IMG/VR virus record: IMGVR_UViG_3300010354_000484
Span: 1-27,853 of that record
Source: a virus
Reading direction: 5' to 3' (one strand)
DNA: 27,853 bases
Both the position numbers and the translations under genes were made by a program. Positions 7,401 to 16,100 of this stretch are shown here, piece by piece; position 1 is the first letter of the stretch, and each line of letters starts with the position of its first letter. Under the pieces are notes generated by a model. That model was given only the letters and a program-made list of their open reading frames with translations. It made no database searches and was not told the origin of the DNA.

Positions 7401-10400
7401 GACTAAATCTACTTGTTGGATTATTAATATCTCCTAATTTATGGTTTGGAACGCAAATTCTAAAGGTTGCAATTTTTTCACCTCCAACATATGCTTCTAA
7501 TGTTTCTCCAGCAGAGAATACACCAGAAACCATAGAGATTTCAATAAGTTTTGGAACAATATCTACTCCACTAGATCCATCGAAGAATGGATAGTATCTT
7601 GTTAATGGTTTTAATCCGCCTGCAGCAAAAGCAACGTTTCTTGATCTAAAGTGTGTATCTGGATAGCTACTAGTTTTAATAGTCTCAATATATGATCCAT
7701 CAAAACTTCCTGTAATTGTTCTACTACCACCATCAACAAAAATATCTCTAACCCAGTTATCTGATGCAGGTGTTAATGAAATAGCACCATTAAATTCAAT
7801 CATATTGAATGGATTGACATTTTCTACTCTAGATGCGAGTGGTTGTTCTATCCAAGCACTTTCAGTGTAATTCAATGTAATTAAATCACCTGTTTTTCTA
7901 ACGCTAGAATCAAATAAATCAAGATCTGCAGAATAATCTACTGAAGAATAATCTGTTCCCGAAGAAAGAACTAATTCTGGTGTAATCGAATAGTTTTGTA
8001 GAGGGCATACAAGTTCTTTATTGACACTATCTATTGCACATTCTGCATCTGGATCGTTAATGTCTATAAAAGAGCTATCCTTAAAGTCATCAACAAAGAA
8101 TCCAGTTTTAAATCTTGAAAGTCCATCAGCATCTTGTATTTGTAATGATTTTGTATTTAATTCGAGTAAACTTAATGAAGTCGTAACCTCAAGATTTTCT
8201 ATTCTATCTTCAAGCTTTCCAATATCTCTCATTGTATATCGTCTATTGTCAACCAGACGAATTACTGCATCATTTGGATTATACAAATATGGTGGAAGGT
8301 CAATAGTTCCAATATCCATTGCCCCTTCAACATTTGTTGGGTATTTTGGATCTAATGAGGATACACCTTTGATGACTGAGAAATTTCCTAATGCGTCAAG
8401 AACAATGAGATCTTTTCTTGGAAGATAGTAGTCATAAGAAACTAAGGAACTTTCATTTGGAGTAATAATCAAAGATGAATTAGTTCCAGACGAAGCAAAA
8501 TTTCTACTCGAATATGCAAAAGGAGATGCTGATGTGCTTGTAAATACGCTAACAGATGGTCTAAAGTCAAGTGTATCTGAAGATCTTAATCCACTTGGAT
8601 ATAGTGGCATATCTTTAGAAAATCTTTCTGCTGGATAAGATGCAACAGTATATGCATCACCAACATCTGAGGATGGAACTTCATAATAATCATAAATTAC
8701 TAGAAGTTTTCTTGAAGGTATTGAATCTGTTTGGCGTACCAATCTCGAATAGTCATAGTATTGATCTTTATGTCCTTTATTTAATCTGAAATTATTAGTT
8801 ACATCAAGATATGAACCATTGGTAATATTTTGGAGATTTGTTATAATACCAGATTCATCAAAAGTTACAGATTCTCCAACTATAAACTTTTCTTGAGATA
8901 GATAAACGATATTAATTTCTGAAGGAGATGTCGCCTCTACAACTTGTGCAACAGACCCACTTTCTGCACCAATGACTAATTCTCCAACAATTGCATTGAC
9001 ATTTAACCCCAATCCAGAAATAAATGTCAACTTATCAAGAACTGGATCTGAACTATTCAGAGACTCTAATACTTTAGTTATTTTTACAACATCTGGTCTA
9101 TTCAAAGAAATTTCTTTATCTTCTACTCTTAAACCATAATATTCATTTTTTACCAAACCGTTTGAATCGGTTCCAACACCAGATTGAGTTTTATTGATTG
9201 TTAATTTTGAAGATCTAATATAATTTTTTTGTTTTGATATTATAGAATCCTTTACAAGAGAAACATTAACTGTGACATTTGAAGAACTTGTTGATAAACC
9301 AGTAAATGCTACTTCTGCTCCGTCAGAGACTATGGAAACTTGATCACCGGTCAAGTCTTCGATTGTTCCATCAGAATAATGTACAGAATATCTTTCAGCA
9401 TCAAAAGTCTCAAAAAATGCACTTGTTATTCCAATAGATGCGGTAGTAATATTTAATGTTCCGGTTCCGCTGGTTGATAAAGAATTTACTTGTTTTCTAA
9501 TAGATAGATTGGATCCTGAGAGATTTACATTTCCAACATTTGTATGACTTAAAGGTGCATATAATCCCTGATTTTCTTTATTAAATAACTTTGTTGTACC
9601 AATAAAGGCAGGAACTGTTTGATTTGCTGCTGGAAGTGCTCCAGAACAAACATCATTTACGTTTGTTACGGCAACAACTGTAAATGAACGTGCATCTGCT
9701 GCAACTGCACTAACTCTGTTAAAAGTTTCATATGCCAAACCAGATATTTGGTATCTAATAATAGATCCTACCTTCACCTTAGCAAAGGTTTTACCAGGAC
9801 AAGTTACATTTCCTCCAGTTGTGATTGTTAATCTGTCACTAAATCCCAATCCTGGAACTGTGGAACTTTGAGACAAAACAGAATCTGCCATGAAATCCTG
9901 TTGCATACCAGAGAATGATGCATTATCTTGGTATACTGCCTTGATATCATCTACAGAATATTGTGCTACTGCTGTAGTACTTCTTGAGATAGTAATATCT
10001 TCATTAAGAATAATTGATTCTCCAACTAAAAATGTCCCAGAAGTTTGTGTAAGTGATATAGAAGTTCCTGCAGCAGCTGTTACAACATATCCAGTAGCAC
10101 CACTACTTAGACCTCTAACATAAGTAGTTGCGGGGCACTGAGTTGAGTTTAATGACCGATTTACTGTGATAATTGTATAAGTTTGGACATCAAATAAATA
10201 TAAATCCCACTGAGATGCCTTATTTTTGTAAGTATCGTCTGTTAGACTAAATGAGTATACTCTAGCATCACCAATTTTTGTTCCCCATCCTGATGGGGAT
10301 GTTGTACTGGAATCCCTTCTTTGATTGTAAAGACTTACAATATTATTAACATTATTTAATCCAAAATATGGTGTTCCTTGAACATTATTAACTCTTAAAA

Positions 10401-11589
10401 GAGTGCCAAACTCAAATGGAACTAAAGATCTTGGGACATTAATTCTATCTCTCGGTTTTTCTATATCAATAATGGTTTCTTCCGATTTTTCAATATCAAA
10501 TCCTCTTACATATGCTCTTCCCGGAGATATCTTCACAGACATTAAATCATCTGAAGGAACTAATCCGTTTTGAGTAGTTTCTCCTTGGAAATATGTTCCT
10601 TCATTTGAAATTCTATCATTTAATGATTCTGTAATCCTAACACCAAATTTATCTACAGCGTAGTTTCCAGATTCTTCAAAGGTTCTTTTTGCAAAATAGT
10701 CTTTAATTATTGAATACTGAGACTTATTTTGTAATTTTTTAACATCTCCACCATTTAACTTGAGAAGTTCGATAAAATTCTTATCGTCAATATCTGTTAG
10801 TGGTTTTTTTGTTAAAGTTGTTGTTATTTTTAACCTATCAGATCCAGGTGCTGCGTAGTTTGAAAATCCTCTTGCATTATCATAAAGCCCAGAATCTTCT
10901 TTTACCGTTATAACTTCTTCAGAGACATTTAAACCAACTCTATATGATGGGCGATTGGTATACGCATCTAATACAATTTTGTCAGAGGAAACGTTTACGA
11001 ATGATCCTCTAATAAAATAAACTCCAGAAGAAACTGCTGCTGCACATCCAATGGCACATGCTTCTGTAGTTACTAGAGATGCTATCGTATCTCCTTGTGT
11101 GATAGAAGTATTCCCATAAATGAAGGACTCTTCTATAATAAGGTCCTCACCATCAGTTAAAAATTCTATTTCGTTATTTAATCCGGAATTTAGATATTGT
11201 ACAAAAAGAGTAATATCAGTTACATCTGTTGAAATTGCTGGTGTCAAATATGAATCTACAACCAGTGATATACCACTTGTAGCGCCTGTTAATTTCTTAC
11301 CTATTAACTTATCAAGATACAATGTAACGGGAATTCCTAAGTGATCCTCGTTTATCTTTACAGAATAATATTCGGAAATGTAAGTAATTCCACCAGGGAT
11401 GACCATTGAGCCATCCTTAAACATGTGACTTCCAAAAGACTCAATCTGATCTTGAAGAATTGATTGAAGTGTAGTTAATTCCCTAGCCTGAATAGGGTAT
11501 CCTGGTTTAAACAGAACCCTATAATAGTTATCTTCCTTATCAAAATCATCATAATATGGATTTATATTTAGATTAGTCTTTTGTGGCAT
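4495..11589 (-). CDS. Very large DUF4815-type virion structural protein (2364 aa), likely peripheral baseplate or fibre
   Basis: The N-terminus carries NPYYDDFDKEDNYYRVLFKP, GYPIQARELTTLQSILQDQI and a MVIPGG end (residues about 10-67), the signature of the DUF4815 family of phage structural proteins. Around residues 1535-1544 there are ten consecutive prolines. They lead into DPLAQTFTVDETGAFLTSID and a FASKDENEKVFVELRTVELG domain (about 1550-1665, ending near MGERTV), a block I recall from cyanophage tail proteins. Residues about 1790-1900 hold a Gly-Tyr repeat region, and about 2288-2298 a calcium-loop-like DTDGDGFGD. The gene starts three bases after gp8, so it occupies the place of T4 genes 9-12. 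It is probably a distal baseplate or host-contact component; the exact role is inferred from position. The reading frame shows no sign of disruption. Confidence 0.85.
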   Translation of the reverse strand: MPQKTNLNINPYYDDFDKEDNYYRVLFKPGYPIQARELTTLQSILQDQIESFGSHMFKDGSMVIPGGITYISEYYSVKINEDHLGIPVTLYLDKLIGKKLTGATSGISLVVDSYLTPAISTDVTDITLFVQYLNSGLNNEIEFLTDGEDLIIEESFIYGNTSITQGDTIASLVTTEACAIGCAAAVSSGVYFIRGSFVNVSSDKIVLDAYTNRPSYRVGLNVSEEVITVKEDSGLYDNARGFSNYAAPGSDRLKITTTLTKKPLTDIDDKNFIELLKLNGGDVKKLQNKSQYSIIKDYFAKRTFEESGNYAVDKFGVRITESLNDRISNEGTYFQGETTQNGLVPSDDLMSVKISPGRAYVRGFDIEKSEETIIDIEKPRDRINVPRSLVPFEFGTLLRVNNVQGTPYFGLNNVNNIVSLYNQRRDSSTTSPSGWGTKIGDARVYSFSLTDDTYKNKASQWDLYLFDVQTYTIITVNRSLNSTQCPATTYVRGLSSGATGYVVTAAAGTSISLTQTSGTFLVGESIILNEDITISRSTTAVAQYSVDDIKAVYQDNASFSGMQQDFMADSVLSQSSTVPGLGFSDRLTITTGGNVTCPGKTFAKVKVGSIIRYQISGLAYETFNRVSAVAADARSFTVVAVTNVNDVCSGALPAANQTVPAFIGTTKLFNKENQGLYAPLSHTNVGNVNLSGSNLSIRKQVNSLSTSGTGTLNITTASIGITSAFFETFDAERYSVHYSDGTIEDLTGDQVSIVSDGAEVAFTGLSTSSSNVTVNVSLVKDSIISKQKNYIRSSKLTINKTQSGVGTDSNGLVKNEYYGLRVEDKEISLNRPDVVKITKVLESLNSSDPVLDKLTFISGLGLNVNAIVGELVIGAESGSVAQVVEATSPSEINIVYLSQEKFIVGESVTFDESGIITNLQNITNGSYLDVTNNFRLNKGHKDQYYDYSRLVRQTDSIPSRKLLVIYDYYEVPSSDVGDAYTVASYPAERFSKDMPLYPSGLRSSDTLDFRPSVSVFTSTSASPFAYSSRNFASSGTNSSLIITPNESSLVSYDYYLPRKDLIVLDALGNFSVIKGVSSLDPKYPTNVEGAMDIGTIDLPPYLYNPNDAVIRLVDNRRYTMRDIGKLEDRIENLEVTTSLSLLELNTKSLQIQDADGLSRFKTGFFVDDFKDSSFIDINDPDAECAIDSVNKELVCPLQNYSITPELVLSSGTDYSSVDYSADLDLFDSSVRKTGDLITLNYTESAWIEQPLASRVENVNPFNMIEFNGAISLTPASDNWVRDIFVDGGSRTITGSFDGSYIETIKTSSYPDTHFRSRNVAFAAGGLKPLTRYYPFFDGSSGVDIVPKLIEISMVSGVFSAGETLEAYVGGEKIATFRICVPNHKLGDINNPTSRFSLNPYNRSLTLPSAYTASATILNVDIQSLAAEAQGRFSGRIARNCTLIGSTSGAQANVSDIRLITDTFGDVGGALFFRDPLTNPPPAVRFQVGTRTYKLTSSSSNSQSVPGSLLISSAETTYSASGIVDVYTQTRVVVRRPPPPPPPPPPAQPRGGKDPLAQTFTVDETGAFLTSIDLFFASKDENEKVFVELRTVELGTPTNTLVQDFARVTLEPSQVNVSDNAEVATRVTFPSPIYLEPNVEYAIVIIAPSSNNYEHWIARMGERTVNTQSLPNAESVLVTKQYIGGSLFKSQNGTIWTANQFEDLKFKLYKANFVNQTGIVYFNNPTISENTYVTPTLPLNPIKTLPRKLKVGVTSATSSDMISILSPGRKVSEGSAPGPTGYIEQAGGNIGNLSLSGVGTGYANGTYSGVSFYNITGSGSGAVGVVTIANGLVSAVSIGVGATSGNGYVVGDVLGITTSAIGKGGKASITVSAINSVDTLYLTNVQGEEFSTGEDLVYYNDSGSRVALANTDITSSTLVSNLYDGSSLVVSHNNHGMTSDTNKVSIANILPNTPPVLLTSSIDINSTSISIASTAGFATFEGQTSSTGYVKVNNEIIFYNSVNGDNTLGIGTRGTNGSLIRNHNVGDIAYKYELNGVSLVRLNTSYNMSSDYSLKTEKDSDKYAVQFSRGDRATGDTQLSFIDQKSLGGDSVRASQNLQFNTIIPQINVITPGQTTNVTSEIRTVSGTSAGGSEIPFTDEGYESVEINQPNFLSSPRIICSSINEAENLSSLPRSKSFTMAVTLSSQDPNLSPVIDTQNTTLILQRNRVNNPISDYAKDSRVNQLKNDPHNSAYICKKISLKQPASSLRVFVGAYRPSTADFRVLYRLFRADSSEITQAYQLFPGYDNLIDTDGDGFGDKIIDPTLNSGRSDAFVPPNKANEFSEYQFTIDNVEQFTAFSIKIVMSSTDEANPPRFRDLRAIALA
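6955..6984 (-). repeat. Ten-codon polyproline tract made of CCA/CCT triplets
   Basis: On the plus strand this is an uninterrupted run of TGG and AGG triplets, that is, ten consecutive proline codons on the coding strand, just upstream of the conserved DPLAQTF domain of the 2364-aa protein. It looks like a rigid hinge between two halves of the protein. Triplet runs of this kind can change length by slippage. Confidence 0.9.
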
Positions 11590-11592
11590 TTT

Positions 11593-13143
11593 TTAGAATT
11601 CCAGAATGATTTTAACGTCTTCTTTTTGGCGAGAATTTCTGTTAATAAGGGGTCGATTGTCAATATAAATTACATCCCCAGATCCTTTATTTATCTCGGG
11701 AGAAGCAAGTCCATTAGTGAATCTTGACCCAAGACTAATAATTTTTGTTCCAGTTGGATTTGTTGTTATTCCTGTAAAATTCAAATCAATTGATCCAACA
11801 AATCCAGATGCAGTTGTCACTGGAGTTGCTGAAGATGAAAAATCTAAAACTTTTGATGCTGTTGTAACTCCAATATAATCAGTTTGATCTAGAGTTGATT
11901 GATTAAAATATAATGATCTGTCTCTAAAGTACTTAAGTACTTTTGTTTCTTCGTCGTATGATGCAACAAATCCAAGTGCTGTCCCACCAGTAACACTTTG
12001 TCTTATCTTGTCTCCAACACTAATTGTTCCCGTTGTTGATGTAAATTTGAGTGCATATAAAGAAGAAAACTCATTCTCAGTAAATGTTGATGTTGATCCA
12101 ATTGATGTTGGATTTTTTAAAATTCCAATCTGAGAAAATTTTGTATCAATTGGGAAATCTTTTGTGGAATCGTCAAATCTTGCATAAACTAAAACTTTAT
12201 CTGCACCTAACTCCTTATAAAGATCATACCCATGACCTTTAGATGGTGGAATAATTGGAATTAATTTTGCAAAATCTGCAGAAGCATTTGTATTGATCAA
12301 ACCAAGATCCACCATTCCATAAGTATATCCTTTTCCTCCAGAAGAAATTACTGCATTTGTAATTTCACCACCAACAACATCGATGATAACTCTTCCGCCG
12401 CTACCATCTCCGAGAATATCTACTTCTTGACCCAATCCCCCAGAATAACCGGACCCACCATTTTCAATATAAACTTTTTTAATCTGATTATTATTTACCG
12501 ACGAATCTCCATTTGACCTGACTGCTTCAATTTGATTATCAGTAGATGTCTGCCAGTTATTCGGTAATGAAATATATTCAGTTGAGTCAAATTTGATAAT
12601 ATCACTTGGAGAAACTGTAAATAGATATTTCCAAAGATAACCATCTCCACTCTCACCAGCTCTTGATGGTTCTAACGTTGTAAATAATGGCTCATCTTGA
12701 GATGCATTACCTGTGGTGTTTATACCAGAAGATCCATTATCAATACAAATATAAACACCATAATTTTCATTCATCACATAATAATTTGCATCATAAAGTC
12801 TCGATGCTTGAGTTATTGGTGATGGTGAGTCAATACTATAATCATGTCTGTACATTTCATATCGAGTACCTTTAGTCCAATTAACTCTTCTAATTAATCT
12901 TCGTACATTTAAACTGGTGACTTTTTTTCCAAAAAGCATGATATCACCAGAATGGTTGAGATTATTTGTATTGTCAATTGGATTTGGGGTGTTGGTATCC
13001 CAATCAACTGCACCGCCAAATCCAACACGTGTTGGATTTGGAAGACCTAAGAAAACATAATAAGAATTGTTTGCATTATCAACTGTTTCTATAAAATTAT
13101 TCGCATTTAAAATTCTAAATTGATCCGTTACAATGGCTGCCAT
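11593..13143 (-). CDS. gp8: Baseplate wedge subunit gp8
   Basis: The match to T4 gp8 is visible at conserved points. The N-terminal AAIVTDQFRI corresponds to T4 RAIVTSKFRT, and SGDGYLWKYLFTVSPSDIIK corresponds to PGDGYVWEYLFEIPPDVSIN. The end, GDVIYIDNRPLINRNSRQKE and then VKIILEF, corresponds to GEMIYMENRPPI...INILFTF. In T4, gp8 is a dimer within each of the six baseplate wedges, bridging gp7, gp6 and gp10. This copy has 516 aa against 334 in T4. The extra material includes a Gly-Tyr module (residues about 225-275, GGSGYSGG and GGKGYTYG) and a segment around 375-410 (GDKIRQSVTGGTALGFVASY) resembling one in gp14. A TATAAATA promoter lies 20 bases before the ATG; the ribosome-binding site is weak (GTGGATA). 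The next gene starts three bases after the stop. Confidence 0.93.
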   Translation of the reverse strand: MAAIVTDQFRILNANNFIETVDNANNSYYVFLGLPNPTRVGFGGAVDWDTNTPNPIDNTNNLNHSGDIMLFGKKVTSLNVRRLIRRVNWTKGTRYEMYRHDYSIDSPSPITQASRLYDANYYVMNENYGVYICIDNGSSGINTTGNASQDEPLFTTLEPSRAGESGDGYLWKYLFTVSPSDIIKFDSTEYISLPNNWQTSTDNQIEAVRSNGDSSVNNNQIKKVYIENGGSGYSGGLGQEVDILGDGSGGRVIIDVVGGEITNAVISSGGKGYTYGMVDLGLINTNASADFAKLIPIIPPSKGHGYDLYKELGADKVLVYARFDDSTKDFPIDTKFSQIGILKNPTSIGSTSTFTENEFSSLYALKFTSTTGTISVGDKIRQSVTGGTALGFVASYDEETKVLKYFRDRSLYFNQSTLDQTDYIGVTTASKVLDFSSSATPVTTASGFVGSIDLNFTGITTNPTGTKIISLGSRFTNGLASPEINKGSGDVIYIDNRPLINRNSRQKEDVKIILEF

Positions 13144-13178
13144 TATCCACTAGCTTTTTTCTATATTTATACTAGGTT
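13144..13178 (-). promoter_or_regulatory. T4-type late promoter (TATAAATA) upstream of gp8
   Basis: TATAAATA reads on the minus strand at 13171-13164, in the only sizeable gap (35 bases) between the 4566-aa gene and gp8, 20 bases before the gp8 ATG. It matches the T4 late consensus exactly. It would give a separate late transcript for gp8, the 2364-aa protein and the two small genes after it. Just upstream, a 5-bp inverted repeat (CTAGG/CCTAG) brackets the stop codon of the giant gene. Confidence 0.75.
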
Positions 13179-16100
13179 TTACCCTAGGTCTTTTCTCAGA
13201 GATCCATTGTTTCTCAGACCAAAGTCTCTTCTCTGTATTGTTGGGAAGGTTGATAGTCCAACATTCATGGTATATCCAGTAACACCAATAGAAATTGGAG
13301 ATAATCCTCTATTAAATCCACTCAATCTTCCCCAAGAGAATCTACCAAGAAGATCTCCAGTGGAAGCAATGCCAACAATAACTGATCCAGAATCAATATT
13401 TGTAATTATTTCAGCATTTTCAGTTGATTTTGTAATTGAGTGGATATAATAGATATTATCTAAGAAAGTTGTACCGATACCAACAACCGCACTATCATCA
13501 GAATCTACAGAGGTTACCCCATTGCCAACATGTGTATTATGAATATAAATTGGATATCCAACCTCCAATCCAGTAAAGTTTGAACCTGGATTTTTGAGAT
13601 TCAATTTAAGTGCCAATGGATGACTACCAGTTCCAGTAGTTGTACCGATTCCAGTGATTATTCCTGCAAACCCTTCAACTGTGGTAATATTAGTTATATT
13701 TTCTTTGTTGAATTGTGGAGTTGATACGAGAACAATAGGTGCTTGAGTATAACCATAACCTGGATTTGTAATGGTTATTGGTGCTGTCAATGATCCATTG
13801 GTAATTGCAATTGTTGCAGATGCTGTGGTTCCAATTCCAACTCCAACATTTTCTGGTGTTGCAAAAGAAATTTCTGTAGAAACACCAATATATCCAGAAC
13901 CACCAGATACAATACTAAGTGATGAGATTGTTCCACCAGCACCAATAGATGCAGTTACTTTTGCAGTTTCTAATTCTGTTTGTGGAATTATGATTCCACC
14001 AACAGATTCTATAGTTATCGAGGACTCATTTTCTTCATAATTAAAGAATTGTGCATCATCAACAAACAATTCAGTATCAGCATTTGTAACATTTTTAATG
14101 ATTCTGCATGTTGGATAAACAAGAGCCTCTATAGAGTCTCTAGACTTATAAACTTTTTCACCATTGATAATCCTATCAATTTTTTGCTTTGTCCAACTTA
14201 ATGGGCGATAATTTGCATCATCAATACCTAAACCATTATATGAGTTGGTTTCTAAAATATCTGATGCTGGAATACTAAAAATAGTCCTATTTTCTTGTGA
14301 TACTGAACCAGAAATAGATGGGGAGCTATCAAGTTTTACAATATCACCAACTTTTACTGTTTCTGCTACGTTTACAGAAACACTATCAACATTTTTTGTT
14401 CCATTGTAGAAGAATATAACAACACTATCTTCTGGATCTGGTGCAGTGGAGAATATAAAAGAAGTACCCCCTGTAAATTCATATCCTTCTCCAGGAACTT
14501 GGAGAACATTATTTACATAAATCAATAATAAATTACCCAAATCGATGAGGGATGAATCTCTATCATTTTTATTGGTCTCAAAGCTAAGTAGTTGTCCAGA
14601 GAAATAAAGTGGGAATCTTCTTCTTATACCATCTTGTAGATCTTTAATAGAATCAATATAATCAAATTCCCCAACTTCCCATGAAGCTATTTTGTCAGTA
14701 AATGTTTGAAGAACTGTTATTTCAAAATCACTAATAGGATTAGCCAATCTTCCATCTGTTACAAGTCCAACTGGTTTGAAGACATCTCCAACTTCGAATC
14801 CATATCCAGGTCTTGAGATCTTAAAGTCAGTAACCTGGAATAAAGATCCTGGGGCAACTGTTTTACTTGTTGGAATTGTTCCAGTATCAATAGTTGTTGT
14901 TATAATTCCAATATAACTATTGATTGCTGAGGCAACATTAGCACAATCTGTTGAAGTATAAATTCCAGCAACGCCAGAAGTATCGCCAATTACTGTAAGG
15001 TCAAATACTTGCTCTAAGTTTGAATATCCACCAATTGTTATTGGTGTATTTGTCATTGCCTCGATAGCAAGATCCTTTACCTGTTCAAATGCATAAATTG
15101 ACTCTTCTTCTTCACCTTCTAGATAATTTCCGGTTGCATAGACATTTGCAGCATCATATACTTTATCGTTACCACCAAATCTCAATCCATAAGTTATACC
15201 AGAAAGAACGGTCTTAATGTCATCGGAACATTCCGAATTGCCACCAGGTACAGAGAATCCTGGGAATGCTGCAAGCATTCTTCCAACGGCAACATCAGCA
15301 ATCAATTGTGCGTTGCTATCAATCAAGTTTGCTCCATCATAAAAAGTTCCATCGTAGTTAATATTATCATTTGCTCCAACTTTAAGTGAAATTAAAGCAT
15401 TTGAACCAGTGGCAGTAGTAGAACCGATTCCTAATCTAGAAACACCAACTACAGATAGATTTTCATATGATGGTTCAGAAATATCAATCCTAGTGTTAGT
15501 TGATGCATATCCAGAACCAGCATTATCAATAGTAAATATCAAAGTTCCACCAACACCAACAACGGCACTGATCTGAGCAGCATTACCAGTTGGGGATGTT
15601 ATTGCAATAGAAACGTTATTGTTATAATATCCAGATCCATAGTTGTAATCGTGCCACTCTAGACCAACTGTACAGATGCCGCTACCAACATAAGTATGGG
15701 CGATAGTAGAAATACCACCATTGACTGTTACAGATGTTCCAGAGGTTCCTGTAAGTGCCTTATAAATTCCTCCAGTTGGACCAGCACCAGGGTATGGGAA
15801 AATAGTTGTTGTTACACCAACAATAGCAACACCACCACCAACATAAGTGTGTGCAATAGTAGAAACTCCAACATTAAGAACAAGTGATGTTCCAATGCTT
15901 CCCGTTCTTAGTGGGAATACGTCATAGGTATCTCCAAGGGTATTTGCACTTGCACCGGGATATGGGAAGAATGAAGTTGTAATACCAATAGTCGCTGTTC
16001 CACCAGAGACATAAGTGTGGGCAATAGTAGAAATTCCACCATTAACTACAATTGTTGTTCCAGAAGTACCTGTAAGAACTCTATAAACATCATATGTGTT

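Noticed and set aside
8021-8428. A 135-codon plus-strand open frame, and other plus-strand frames of 60-110 codons across the window
   Set aside because: All lie antisense to well-supported minus-strand structural genes, lack ribosome-binding sites and family resemblance, and arise from the codon bias of the gene beneath.
13171-13188. Possible transcription terminator formed by CTAGG/CCTAG around the stop codon of the giant gene
   Set aside because: The stem is only 5 bp and no U-run follows on the RNA; it overlaps the late promoter region instead.
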